A DNA stretch of 64,000 nucleotides from Paractinoplanes toevensis (GTDB lineage: Bacteria; Actinomycetota; Actinomycetes; Mycobacteriales; Micromonosporaceae), in the NCBI RefSeq assembly GCF_018332695.1, contig NZ_BOQN01000051.1, positions 98,459-162,458 on the forward strand, in the 5' to 3' direction. Shown here piece by piece: positions 50,013 through 58,661 of this stretch. A model generated the notes under the pieces. That model worked only from the letters and a program-made list of their open reading frames with translations. It was not told where the DNA came from and made no database searches. The position numbers were made by a program, and so were the translations under genes. Each line of letters begins with the position of its first letter. The first letter of the stretch is position 1.

Positions 50013-51739
50013 GGCGGCCATCCGTACTTGCCGCCGTCGCGGCCGCCGCCACTGTCGCATCCGTCGCCGTTGCCGTTGCCGCCAACGCCGAGGCCGCCGG
50101 CTGCCAGGTGACCTACCAGGTCGGCTCGCAGTGGACCGGCGGCTTCACGGCCGCCATCACCATCAGGAACCTGGGCGATCCGATCAACGGCTGGCAGCTC
50201 GGCTGGACCTTCCCGGCCGGGCAGACCATCACCCAGTCCTGGGGCTTCACCGCCAGCCCGGCCTCGGGCGCGGTCGTAGCCACCAATGCCGACTACACCG
50301 CCGCCATCGGCACCGACGCGGCCATCGATGTCGGCTTCAACGGCACCTGGACCGGAACCAACCCGATGCCGACCGCCTTCACCCTCAACGGCACGGCCTG
50401 CGCGGGCACAGCGACACCGACCACGGCGCCGACCACCACCGCGCCACCGACGACCGCCCCGCCGACCACCGCGCCCACCACCGCGGTGCCGACCACCGCG
50501 CCGACGACCGCGCCCAGCACCGTTCCGCCGCCCTCCGGACCGGTCAAGGCGTTCCCCAGCGCGGTCGGTGTCGGGGCGGCGGCGACCGGCGGGCGGGGCG
50601 GCACCGTCTATCACGTGACCAACCTGAACGACTCCGGCTCCGGGTCCTTCCGGGACGCGGTCAGCGCGAACGGCCGGATCGTGGTCTTCGACGTCGGCGG
50701 TTACATCAAGCTGTCCTCGACCGTGCTCGTGAAGAGCAACATCACCATCGCCGGGCAGACCGCGCCGGGCGGTGGCATCGGTGTCCAGGGCGGCGAGGTG
50801 TCGTTCAACAGTGGCACCAACGTGATCGTCCGGAACTTCCGGTTCCGGATGGGCACCGAGGACGCGGACCAGAAGAACAACGGCATCAACTGGCTGGACG
50901 CCAGCAACCTGATCTTCGACCACGTCTCGATCGAGTTCGGCGCGTGGAACAACATCGACGCCGTCCGGGCCTCGAACATCACCGTGCAGTACTCGATCGA
51001 CGCGAACCCGATCGGCCAGCAGTTCGGCGCGCACACCGAGACCGGCCCCTACACCTGGTGGCGCAACCTCTGGGCCAACTCGCACAACCGCAACCCGCTG
51101 GCCAAGGCCAACACGCAGTTCGTGAACAACATCGTCTACAACTACCAGGCCGGTTACACCGCCGGTAACTCCAGCGGGCACTTCCTGCACGACGTGGTCG
51201 GCAACTACTTCGTCACCGGCCCGCGCACCACCAGCGCGTCCAACTACTACTACCAAACCGGCAACCAGCAGATCTACAACGCCGAGAACTGGGTCGACAG
51301 CAACCGGGACGGTGCGCTGAACGGCTCGGCCGCCGTCGTCCGCGGTGGCGCCACCGAGCTGACCGCACCCTTCTCGGCCGACACCGCGAAGATCCCCACC
51401 CTCGGCGCCGCGGCCGGTTACGCCGACGTTATCGCCAAGGCCGGCGCCCTGCCGCGCGACGACGTCGACAAGCTCGTCGTCGCCGATGTGACCTCGCTCG
51501 GCACCAAGGGTGACCTGTGGAGCAGCCAGACCGCCACCGGACTGGCCAACAACGGTTACGGCACGCTCGCCGCCGGCACCGCCAAGGCCGACACCGACCG
51601 GGACGGCATGCCGGACGCGTGGGAGACGAAGTACGGCCTGAACCCGTCGGTCAACGACGCCGGCGGCGATTTCGATAAGACCGGCTACACGAACGTCGAG
51701 AAGTACGTCAACGGGCTGCTCGACAACCAATATCCGTAG
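50009..51739 (+). CDS. secreted pectate-lyase-like enzyme with N-terminal CBM2
   Basis: This 576-residue protein has a signal peptide and a family 2 cellulose-binding module (CQVTYQVGSQWTGGFTAAITIRNLG to NGTACAG, residues 32-132). A Pro/Thr linker of about 40 residues follows, then a pectate-lyase-type beta-helix (GGRGGTVYHVTNLNDSGSGSFRDAV; IFDHVSIEFGAWNNID) and a calcium-binding DTDRDGMPDAWETKYGLNP tail near-identical to that of the upstream enzyme. The pair is an ATGA-coupled operon and looks like an old duplication in which one copy gained a cell-wall anchor domain. Confidence 0.9.
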   Translation: MRRPSVLAAVAAAATVASVAVAVAANAEAAGCQVTYQVGSQWTGGFTAAITIRNLGDPINGWQLGWTFPAGQTITQSWGFTASPASGAVVATNADYTAAIGTDAAIDVGFNGTWTGTNPMPTAFTLNGTACAGTATPTTAPTTTAPPTTAPPTTAPTTAVPTTAPTTAPSTVPPPSGPVKAFPSAVGVGAAATGGRGGTVYHVTNLNDSGSGSFRDAVSANGRIVVFDVGGYIKLSSTVLVKSNITIAGQTAPGGGIGVQGGEVSFNSGTNVIVRNFRFRMGTEDADQKNNGINWLDASNLIFDHVSIEFGAWNNIDAVRASNITVQYSIDANPIGQQFGAHTETGPYTWWRNLWANSHNRNPLAKANTQFVNNIVYNYQAGYTAGNSSGHFLHDVVGNYFVTGPRTTSASNYYYQTGNQQIYNAENWVDSNRDGALNGSAAVVRGGATELTAPFSADTAKIPTLGAAAGYADVIAKAGALPRDDVDKLVVADVTSLGTKGDLWSSQTATGLANNGYGTLAAGTAKADTDRDGMPDAWETKYGLNPSVNDAGGDFDKTGYTNVEKYVNGLLDNQYP

Positions 51740-51747
51740 CGCTCGGC

Positions 51748-51776
51748 GCCCCTGGACCCCGCCCGGGTTCAGGGGC
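51748..51776 (+). terminator. hairpin terminator after pectate lyase operon
   Basis: GCCCCTGGACCC and GGGTTCAGGGGC pair over 12 positions (one G-T) around a CGCCC loop, between convergent genes. Confidence 0.75.
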
Positions 51777-51788
51777 CAGCCCTCTGGA

Positions 51789-52118
51789 TCAGGCGATGAG
51801 CAGGTCGGTGACGGCGCCGTCCCGGACGGTGAAACGCTGGTCGAGGTCGACGACGCTGCCGGGAAAGTCACCCTCCAGTCGCATCGACACGATCCAGCGG
51901 TCGTCGCCCTCACGGCGGACACCGGTCACCTCCGTCGTATATGTGTAGGCCGCGGCCACCTGCTCCCGCCAGGCGCGGATGGCCGCGCGGCCGGAATGCG
52001 TCCGCCCCTCGTCGGTCACCGTGGCGTCCGGGGCGAAGACCCCGGCGACGGCGTCGGGGGCGCCGGCCGCGGCCAGGTAGGTGCGAACGGGTTCGGGAAG
52101 GGAGTTCATGTCGTCCAT
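51789..52118 (-). CDS. SnoaL-like/nuclear transport factor 2-fold protein
   Basis: This 109-residue protein has the cone-shaped NTF2/SnoaL fold: VRTYLAAAGAPDAVAGVFAPDATVTDEGRTHSGRAAIRAWRE is the family's typical start, followed by three strands ending LDQRFTVRDGAVTDLLIA. Such proteins are small isomerases, cyclases or ligand binders; the function here is unknown. ATG 52118 is favoured over the ATG three codons later because the -10 of its MerR-type promoter is exactly at leaderless spacing from it. It is divergent from a MerR regulator. Confidence 0.82.
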   Translation of the reverse strand: MDDMNSLPEPVRTYLAAAGAPDAVAGVFAPDATVTDEGRTHSGRAAIRAWREQVAAAYTYTTEVTGVRREGDDRWIVSMRLEGDFPGSVVDLDQRFTVRDGAVTDLLIA

Positions 52119-52124
52119 GTGTCG

Positions 52125-52155
52125 AGCGTGGGCCTTCCCCGAGGGGGAGGGTCAA
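52125..52155 (-). promoter_or_regulatory. MerR-type promoter of the SnoaL-like gene
   Basis: On the minus strand TTGACC (52155-52150) and CACGCT (52130-52125) are 19 bp apart, the over-long spacing typical of MerR-activated promoters. The spacer CTCCCCCTCGGGGAAGGCC carries a dyad. Confidence 0.7.
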
Positions 52156-52159
52156 GGAC

Positions 52160-52190
52160 TGGACTCTCCCCCTGGGGGAGGGTGAAGGAT
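52160..52190 (+). promoter_or_regulatory. MerR-type promoter of the regulator gene itself
   Basis: TGGACT (52160-52165) and AAGGAT (52185-52190) are again 19 bp apart, with spacer CTCCCCCTGGGGGAGGGTG, 15 of 19 positions identical to the divergent promoter's spacer. The -10 ends six bases before the ATG. Confidence 0.6.
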
Positions 52191-52196
52191 CAGGTC

Positions 52197-53000
52197 ATGC
52201 CCACGTTGTTGGCGGTCGGCGAGTTCGCCCAACTCACCCATCTGAGCATCCGCACCCTGCGGCGCTATCACGACTCCGGCCTGCTCACCCCGGCGCACGT
52301 CGACGACGCCACCGGCTACCGCTATTACGAGCCCGCCCAGATCCCGACCGCTCAGGTCATCCACCGGCTCCGCGAGCTCGATCTGCCCCTGGCCGAGGTC
52401 CGCCAGGTCCTGGCCAGCCCCGACCCGGCGCAGCGGGCCGACGTCATCGCCACCCACCTGCACCGCCTCGAGGAGCAGCTGGAGCGCACCCGGCAAGCGG
52501 TGGCCTCGTTGCAGCAACTCCTCCAGCCGCAGCCGGCACCGATGGCCGTCGAGCTGCGCCAGGTGCCGGAGCACACGGTCGCCGCGATCGAGGCCACCGT
52601 CGCCCGAGACGACGTGCTGAGTTGGTATTCGGGGGCAATGGCCGAGCTCGACGCCGCGGTCCCCGCGCCGGCCGGTCCGCCGGGCGGCGCCTACGACAAC
52701 GAGTTGTTCACCCACGGGCGCGGCCACGTGCTGGTCTATCTGCCGTCGGCCGAGCCACCCACCGGCGGGCGGGTGCGGCCCACCCGGCTGCCCGCCGCCG
52801 AGCTGGCGGTGACCACCCATGCGGGCTCGCACGAGACGATCGAGGTCACCTACGGGCGGCTCGGCCGCTGGGTCGCCGAGCACTCCCTCGCCGTCGCCGG
52901 CCCGGTCCGCGAGCACTACCTGTGCGGCCCCCGCGACACCGCCGACGCCGCGTCCTGGCGCACCGAGATAGCCTGGCCGACCTTCGCGGTCGCCAGGTGA
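52197..53000 (+). CDS. MerR-family activator with GyrI-like effector domain
   Basis: This 267-residue regulator has a MerR winged helix at residues 5-72 (LLAVGEFAQLTHLSIRTLRRYHDSGLLTPAHVDDATGYRYYEPAQ), a dimerisation coiled coil (about 85-115, HLHRLEEQLERTRQAVASLQQLL) and a C-terminal GyrI/SOUL-like ligand domain (VELRQVPEHTVAAIEATVA onward). BmrR and TipA are built this way and respond to hydrophobic or cationic compounds. It probably controls both itself and the divergent SnoaL-like gene. AAGGA is also present as a possible ribosome site. Confidence 0.9.
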   Translation: MPTLLAVGEFAQLTHLSIRTLRRYHDSGLLTPAHVDDATGYRYYEPAQIPTAQVIHRLRELDLPLAEVRQVLASPDPAQRADVIATHLHRLEEQLERTRQAVASLQQLLQPQPAPMAVELRQVPEHTVAAIEATVARDDVLSWYSGAMAELDAAVPAPAGPPGGAYDNELFTHGRGHVLVYLPSAEPPTGGRVRPTRLPAAELAVTTHAGSHETIEVTYGRLGRWVAEHSLAVAGPVREHYLCGPRDTADAASWRTEIAWPTFAVAR

Positions 53001-53011
53001 CGGGAGGCCGC

Positions 53012-53029
53012 CTATACCCCGGGTTATAG
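53012..53029. repeat. imperfect palindrome between merR and small membrane gene
   Basis: CTATACCCCGGGTTATAG pairs 8 of 9 positions per arm. It lies 12 bp after the merR stop and could be an operator or promoter element for the gene at 53089. No U-tract, so less likely a terminator. Confidence 0.35.
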
Positions 53030-53088
53030 ACCGTTTTCCGCCTGCCGGCAGATCCGCCGGCGGCCCGCCCGCTGCCAGACTTTCCAGC

Positions 53089-53343
53089 ATGAACAGCATG
53101 GAGAACCTGGAGATCACTCCGGTCCGCCGAACGCCCGTCTGGCTGCGCCGCCTGCTGATCGGCGCTTCCTGCCTGCCGCTCGCGGCACTCAGCGTGCTGC
53201 ACTCGATGGGCCGCTCCGACGACTTCGGCGTGCTCGGAAAGTGGTATGTGATGGTGCCCCTGACCGTCGCCGGCCTCTTCGCCTGGGGCCTCATCGAGAA
53301 GACGGTCGAGCGCACCGTTCCTAAGACCGATAGCCCTGAGTGA
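53089..53343 (+). CDS. small hypothetical membrane protein
   Basis: This 84-residue protein (or 81, from the ATG three codons later) has two hydrophobic segments, about residues 22-41 and 51-69, and a charged tail. No family recognised. There is no Shine-Dalgarno; CAGACT at 53076-53081 is a possible leaderless -10. Its end overlaps the convergent GH3 gene by 23 bp. Confidence 0.6.
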   Translation: MNSMENLEITPVRRTPVWLRRLLIGASCLPLAALSVLHSMGRSDDFGVLGKWYVMVPLTVAGLFAWGLIEKTVERTVPKTDSPE

Positions 53344-55594
53344 AGCGGGAGCTGCCGAGGCCGAGCAGTTCCTCGTCAGGCACCAGGGGCGCGAGGCCGG
53401 GGTCGTCGGGCAGCGAAATGCTGGTGCGCAGGCGGATGTCGCGGGACGAGGCGCCCACCTCGATGACGAACTCGCCGCCCTCCAGGCGCCAGGCGCCGAA
53501 CCGGCCGTCGCCACGGTCGGCGGCGACATCCCAGTAGGAGAAGTCGCGGCCGACCAGGTCGAAGGTGACTCGGGTGCTCTCGCCGGGCGCCAGCGCGATC
53601 TTCTCGAAGCCGCGTAGTTCGCGCACCGGGCGGCGGACCGCGGCGTCCGGGTCGCCGACGTAGAGCTGGACGACCTCGCGACCGGAGACCGCACCGGTGT
53701 TCGTGACCGTGCAGGAAACCCGGGTGTCGCCGGAGACTTCGAGGTCCGTGTATTCGAACGTGGTGTAGGACAGGCCGTGGCCGAACGGGTAGCGCACGTC
53801 CCGGCGCAGCGCGTCGTACCACCGGTAGCCGATGAACACCCCTTCCCCGTAGAGCACCGTGCCCCGCTCCCCCGTCCAGGTCACGTAACCGGGGGTGTCC
53901 TCGACCGCCAGTGGGAACGTCTCGGCGACCTTGCCGGACGGGTTCACCCGGCCCAGCAGCACGTCGACGACGGCACCGGCGCCGGCCTGACCGGGCAGCC
54001 AGGCCTCGACGATGGCATCGACCCGGTCGTGCCACGGGTCCATGGTCACGGCCGCCCCGTTGGACAGCACCACGACGAGCGCGGCACCGGTCCGCTCGCG
54101 CAGGTCGGCCAGCCGGCCGATGAGCGCGACCTGATCGTTGGGCAGCGCCAGGGTGGTCCGGTCGTCGGCCTCCTGCTCGAAGGCGAGCGGCAGCCCGGCG
54201 AAGACGACGATCGTCGAGGCGTTCGAGGCGACCGTGACGGCGTCGTCGATGAGCTGGGCGGCCCGGGCCGAGAGCGGGCCGGCGGCGACGCGTTCGGCCG
54301 CGGCGGCCAGCCGCAGGGCGCGGGCGAGGGTGGCCGAACGGCGGGCCGGTCCGGTGCCGTCGTCGACGAACGCGGCGTCGTGCGCGGCCAGATAGGCGTC
54401 GAGGTCGTCCTGGTAAGCGTCCTTCGGCGTGTGCACGTAGCCGGGGGCGTAGACGACGTCGCCGAGCAGGTCGAGCGCGTTGTCGACGCGGGTGGGGTCG
54501 ACCCCGGAGGATCCGCCGCCCTGGATGCGGGCGTGCGCAGCGAACGCGCCGATGACGGCGACCCGGCCGGTGTCGGCCAGTGGCAGCACCGAACGCGAGT
54601 TGCGCAGCAGCGTCACGCAACCGGCGGCGGCCTCCCGGGCCAGCTCGTGGTGCTCGTCGGCGCGCAGCAGGGCGAGCTGCTCGCCGGACAGCCGCCGGCC
54701 GGGGGTGACGCCGAGGTCGATGACCGGGCCGTTCACCAGGTCGGGGCCGGGGTAGGTGCGGGCGACCAGGTCGAGCACCCGGCGGGCCGCCGCGTCGACG
54801 ACGCTCTCGTCGATCTCGCCGGATCGGACGGCGGCCACGATCTCCGCGTCGGTCTTCCCGCCGGTGCCGGGCATCTCCAGGTCGAGGCCGGCGGCCAGCG
54901 CGCACACCCGGTGGTGCACCGCGTTCCAGTCGGAGACGACCAGGCCCCGGTATCCCCATTCGTCGCGCAGCACCTCGGTGAGCAGCCAGCGGTTCTCCGA
55001 GGCGTGCACGCCGTGCAGCCGGTTGTAGGAGCACATGACCGTCCACGGGTCGGCGGTCGTCACGACCCGCTCGAACGCGGCCAGGTAAATCTCGCGCAGC
55101 GTTCGCTCGTCGGCCTCGACCGAGATGCGGGTCCGCTCGATCTCCTGGTTGTTGGCCGCGAAGTGCTTCAGCGAAGAGCCGACCCCCACCGATTGAACAC
55201 CCATGACGTACGCGGCACCGAGCTCACCGGAGTGCATCGGGTCCTCGCCGAAGTACTCGAAGTTGCGCCCGCACAGCGGCGACCGCTTCATGTTGACCCC
55301 GGGCCCGAGCACGACCTGAACTCCCTCGGCACGGGCCTCCTCGCCGATCGCGACCGCCACCCGCCGGACCAGGTCGCGGTCCCAGGAGGCGCCCATCGCG
55401 GACGCGGTCGGGAACCCGGTGGCGGGCACCCACACCATGTCGATGCCGGTCTCCTTGCGCAGCCCGTGCGGGCCGTCGCCGACCTCGATGGCCGGAATGC
55501 CGAGCCGGTCGATGGTCTCGGTGTACCAGTCGTCGTGGCCGGAGAGCAGGGACGCCTTCTCCGCCAGGGTCAGAGCAGAGATGTCGAAGTTCAT
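53321..55594 (-). CDS. GH3 beta-glucosidase-type glycosidase, cytoplasmic
   Basis: This 757-residue enzyme is of the bglX/bglB type: an N-terminal TIM barrel with the KHFAANNQE substrate motif (K143, H144) and nucleophile D222 in VVSDWNAVHH, an alpha/beta sandwich domain (residues about 330-560) and a C-terminal fibronectin III-like domain (FGHGLSYTTFEYTDLEVSGD). No signal peptide, so it acts on imported sugars. It lacks the KHFPGHG loop of NagZ-type GlcNAcases, so beta-glucosidase or a related exo-activity is more likely than hexosaminidase. It is the last gene of the leftward sugar operon. Confidence 0.92.
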   Translation of the reverse strand: MNFDISALTLAEKASLLSGHDDWYTETIDRLGIPAIEVGDGPHGLRKETGIDMVWVPATGFPTASAMGASWDRDLVRRVAVAIGEEARAEGVQVVLGPGVNMKRSPLCGRNFEYFGEDPMHSGELGAAYVMGVQSVGVGSSLKHFAANNQEIERTRISVEADERTLREIYLAAFERVVTTADPWTVMCSYNRLHGVHASENRWLLTEVLRDEWGYRGLVVSDWNAVHHRVCALAAGLDLEMPGTGGKTDAEIVAAVRSGEIDESVVDAAARRVLDLVARTYPGPDLVNGPVIDLGVTPGRRLSGEQLALLRADEHHELAREAAAGCVTLLRNSRSVLPLADTGRVAVIGAFAAHARIQGGGSSGVDPTRVDNALDLLGDVVYAPGYVHTPKDAYQDDLDAYLAAHDAAFVDDGTGPARRSATLARALRLAAAAERVAAGPLSARAAQLIDDAVTVASNASTIVVFAGLPLAFEQEADDRTTLALPNDQVALIGRLADLRERTGAALVVVLSNGAAVTMDPWHDRVDAIVEAWLPGQAGAGAVVDVLLGRVNPSGKVAETFPLAVEDTPGYVTWTGERGTVLYGEGVFIGYRWYDALRRDVRYPFGHGLSYTTFEYTDLEVSGDTRVSCTVTNTGAVSGREVVQLYVGDPDAAVRRPVRELRGFEKIALAPGESTRVTFDLVGRDFSYWDVAADRGDGRFGAWRLEGGEFVIEVGASSRDIRLRTSISLPDDPGLAPLVPDEELLGLGSSRFTQGYRS

Positions 55595-55604
55595 CGGGAG
55601 TCCT

Positions 55605-56606
55605 TCAGGTGGTGAGGAAGTCGTGCGGGTGGTCGTCACGCACCCGGGTGAGCAGGTCGGGGCCGATGTCGATGCCGCCTTCGGCGAGGGCGTCGAGCAC
55701 GACACCGCTGAGCGGGGAGGCATCGGCGACCACGACCCGCGCGGCCGGAGCGACCCGCCCCAGCGAAGCGGTGAGCGCGTTGCGCATGGCCGGGTGCTCC
55801 GAGGTGGCGACCGATCCGTTGAGCAGCACCGGCAGTTCGCCGGACGCGAGCTCGACACCGGCCCGCCGGGCACACCAGTCCGCGTACCGGACGAAGGCCT
55901 CGGACTGCGTCTCGACGATGTCGCGGGCGACCGGGTCGCCTGCCTCCGCCGCGCCGAGCACGAGCCGGGCGGCCTTCCAGAGATCGGTCGCGGGGCGCGC
56001 ACCGAAGCGGCGGGTGAACTCGTGGCGCAGCTCCCAGCCGTCGGCGACCGCGTAGAAGGAGCACATCGACTCGGTGAGAGCCGTGGGTGGGCCGATGCCC
56101 ATCCACGCCTGGCAGACCGCTCGCAGGGCCGCGTTGCCGAGCCCGCCGCCGCCGAGGTGGTCGAAGACGAAGAAGCCGGAGTGCTCCTCGCGGCCGTCCT
56201 TGGCCCGGGCGGCGACGGCGGGGCCGGTGCCGACGGTGATCGACACGGCGATGCCGGACCCGTCGAGCAGCCGCAGGGAGGCGTACGCGTCGTTCTTCAC
56301 GCTCCAGCGGCGCATCTCGCCGAGCCGTTCCCGGATGTGGGAATCCCAGAAGGACGCGTCCTCGGGGTAGTCGACGCCGGCGATCCGGAACGCCGCCGAG
56401 GTGACGTCCCCGGCGGTGATTCCGGCGCCGGCCAACGCCAGCGACACGGCGCTGAAGACCGACTCGATCGCCTCGTCCACCGAGAATGCCCCGTACATGT
56501 CGCCGTTTCCGCCGCGGCCGCGGCCCAGGACGGCGCCCTCGGCGTCGGTGACGAGGGCGACCGTCTTGGAGTTTCCGGCGTCGACCGCCAGATACGCCCG
56601 GCTCAC
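55605..56606 (-). CDS. BadF/BcrA-type sugar kinase (GlcNAc kinase-like)
   Basis: This 333-residue ASKHA-fold kinase has phosphate 1 motif LAVDAGNSKTVAL at the N-terminus, phosphate 2 motif ISITVGTGPAVAA, then FFVFDHLGGGGLGNAALRAV, the segment typical of N-acetylglucosamine kinases, and adenosine motif LLNGSVA. It probably phosphorylates an imported or released (amino)sugar with ATP. GTG 56606 overlaps the upstream stop as GTGA. It is followed 10 bp later by the GH3 gene. Confidence 0.85.
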   Translation of the reverse strand: MSRAYLAVDAGNSKTVALVTDAEGAVLGRGRGGNGDMYGAFSVDEAIESVFSAVSLALAGAGITAGDVTSAAFRIAGVDYPEDASFWDSHIRERLGEMRRWSVKNDAYASLRLLDGSGIAVSITVGTGPAVAARAKDGREEHSGFFVFDHLGGGGLGNAALRAVCQAWMGIGPPTALTESMCSFYAVADGWELRHEFTRRFGARPATDLWKAARLVLGAAEAGDPVARDIVETQSEAFVRYADWCARRAGVELASGELPVLLNGSVATSEHPAMRNALTASLGRVAPAARVVVADASPLSGVVLDALAEGGIDIGPDLLTRVRDDHPHDFLTT

Positions 56607-57904
56607 TTGAGCAGACGCTCCGGGAGGTACGCGCGGTGGGCGTACGCCATCTCGTCGTAAAGCTCTTCGGCGACGGCCAGGGTGGGCACCATCGGGTTGG
56701 CCGCGAGGGCCCGGATACCGTCGGCCCGGTCGCCCTTCCAGGCGGCCTCGGCCGCCAGGTACTGGAACTCGGCCAGCTGCTGGACCAGGCCGCGGACCGC
56801 GTGCGGCAACGGTTTCTGCGGCAGCGGGCGGACGCCCTGCCCGTCGACCGTGCACCACATCTCGACGACGACGTCCTCGTCGAAGCCGGGCAGCGCTCCC
56901 CCGATGTTCGGCAGGTTGACCGGCAGCTTGGCGCTCCTGTCGTTGTAGTAGGCGCTCATCACGTCGATCGCCAGCTCGAGTTCATGGATGCCACCGCGGG
57001 ATCGTGCCGGGTCCAGGGCGGGGACCTCGACCTGGGTCTGCTCCTCGTAGTGCTGCCAGTAGCCGGGCAGCGCGGCGAGCAGGTCCTCGGCCCGGGTGGT
57101 GCGGGCGCCCTGCAGCTCGCGCAGCACCTCCTCGCGGAAGTAGTAGTACTGGAAGTAGTCGGCCGGCACCGACCGCATGGTCACCGCGAGCCGCAGCATC
57201 CGCTTGGCGTGCACGCTGAGTGTCGGGTCGTCCCTGCGGGCCGCCCAGGCCGCGTCGAGCAGCGGCATGAGGTCCTGGCCCTCGTAGGTGTGCTCGTAGG
57301 ACCAGATGTTGTGGTTGACGCCGGCCATCACGATGTCGGCCTTGGCCGGGTCGAGACCGGCCGCGTGCAGCACGGTCTTAGGGAAGACGATGGGTCCCTC
57401 GCACATCGACCAGATCGTGCGGTCGGTGAACCGGGTGACCGCCTGGGACACGATGTTCACCGGGTTGGTGTAATTGAAGATCACCGCGTTCGGTGCGACC
57501 GCGTCGAGGTCGCGGATGATGTCCTCGTAGATGTGGATCGAGCGCAGCGCCATGAAGAAGCCGCCCGGTCCCTGTGTCTCCTGGCCGATCACGCCGTGCT
57601 TGAGCGGGATGCGCTCGTCCAGGGCGCGGGCGGCGAAGTCACCGGGGCGGAAACTGGCGAGGACGGCGTCGGCGTCGGTCAGGGCGGCCCGGCGATCGGT
57701 GGTCGACGAGATCTTGATGTCCAGGCCTTCCGCCGCCGCGATCTTCCGGGCGATGGTCTCGACGGCGTGCAGCCGGTCCGGGTTGACGTCCTGGATGACG
57801 ATCTCCGAGCCGTCGAATTCCTTGCCGTGGGCCAGGATGGACGCCATGGTCCCGGCACCGCGGGAGGATCCGCCGCCGATGTAGACCAGCTTGATGGCTG
57901 CCAT
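56603..57904 (-). CDS. GH4 family 6-phospho-beta-glucosidase-like enzyme
   Basis: This 433-residue NAD- and Mn-dependent glycosidase of family GH4 has the N-terminal Rossmann motif KLVYIGGGSSRGAGTM, the substrate segment NYTNPVNIVSQAV and metal ligands C168 (WSMCEGP) and H198 (GVNHNIW). Family members cleave phosphorylated or plain glycosides by transient oxidation at C3. Together with a kinase and a NagB-like protein it suggests a phosphorylated disaccharide intermediate. ATG start; 3 bp after the upstream gene. Confidence 0.92.
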   Translation of the reverse strand: MAAIKLVYIGGGSSRGAGTMASILAHGKEFDGSEIVIQDVNPDRLHAVETIARKIAAAEGLDIKISSTTDRRAALTDADAVLASFRPGDFAARALDERIPLKHGVIGQETQGPGGFFMALRSIHIYEDIIRDLDAVAPNAVIFNYTNPVNIVSQAVTRFTDRTIWSMCEGPIVFPKTVLHAAGLDPAKADIVMAGVNHNIWSYEHTYEGQDLMPLLDAAWAARRDDPTLSVHAKRMLRLAVTMRSVPADYFQYYYFREEVLRELQGARTTRAEDLLAALPGYWQHYEEQTQVEVPALDPARSRGGIHELELAIDVMSAYYNDRSAKLPVNLPNIGGALPGFDEDVVVEMWCTVDGQGVRPLPQKPLPHAVRGLVQQLAEFQYLAAEAAWKGDRADGIRALAANPMVPTLAVAEELYDEMAYAHRAYLPERLLK

Positions 57905-57907
57905 TCT

Positions 57908-58657
57908 TCAGTTCCCTTCAAAAGCTGCGTGGTCCGCGATGAGCGTGGGGTTCTTGCATTCGACGACGACGGTGGCCGGCCAGTCCGGTTCGTAGGCTGT
58001 GGCCCCATTTATTCGGATAAAAGCCTCATGCTTGTGCGAACCGGTTACCACCATGATCACCTCGCGCGATGACGCGGCGATCGTGTCGACGCCCACGGTC
58101 ACCCCGTGGGTGGGCACCATGTCGAGGCGCGTGAATTCGGGGAACGTCCCCATGTTGTCCCGCCGGGTGGCCTCGCCGAGCGGCGTGACGTGGGTGCGGG
58201 CGTCCCTTGGCGTGCCCGGCTGGTTGAACGCGATGTGCCCGTCCCCGGCCCCGGTGGCCAGGAGGAACAGGTCGATCCCGCCGGCCGCCTCGATGGCCTC
58301 GTCGTAGCGCTCCGGTTCGACCGGGTCGGGCGCCCAGATCTCGATGGCCTGGCCGAGCGGCGCGACGATCTGCCGTTGCGCGAAGCCCAAGCAGGAATAG
58401 GACAGCGACGGGTCGACGCGGCGCCGGCCGTCGGGTTCGACGTAGTCGTCCATCATGACGACGACCAGCCGGGACAGGTCGACGCCACGGGCGGCGTGCC
58501 GGGCCAGAGCCCGGTAGACCGGCATCGGCGTACGGCCGCTGGGGCAACCGAGGAGGAAGGGCCGACTGTCGATGGCGCCCAGGCGATCGAGGATCGTCGC
58601 GGCGACCGATTCGCCGACCGCGTCGGCGTCGGGCAGGACGATGGGTTGAAGGGACAC
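57908..58657 (-). CDS. NagB-like glucosamine-6-phosphate isomerase/deaminase
   Basis: This 249-residue protein belongs to the NagB/RpiA/6-phosphogluconolactonase superfamily. LGCPSGRTPMPVYRAL binds phosphate, VVVMMDDYV is the catalytic aspartate region, LLATGAGDGHIAFNQPGTP corresponds to the NagB G-DGHIAFN core, and REVIMVVTGSHKHEAF is the late segment. It is close enough to NagB to expect an amino-sugar phosphate, which points to an aminosugar-containing substrate for the operon. GTG start; 4 bp from the permease gene. Confidence 0.87.
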   Translation of the reverse strand: MSLQPIVLPDADAVGESVAATILDRLGAIDSRPFLLGCPSGRTPMPVYRALARHAARGVDLSRLVVVMMDDYVEPDGRRRVDPSLSYSCLGFAQRQIVAPLGQAIEIWAPDPVEPERYDEAIEAAGGIDLFLLATGAGDGHIAFNQPGTPRDARTHVTPLGEATRRDNMGTFPEFTRLDMVPTHGVTVGVDTIAASSREVIMVVTGSHKHEAFIRINGATAYEPDWPATVVVECKNPTLIADHAAFEGN

Positions 58658-58661
58658 GGCT

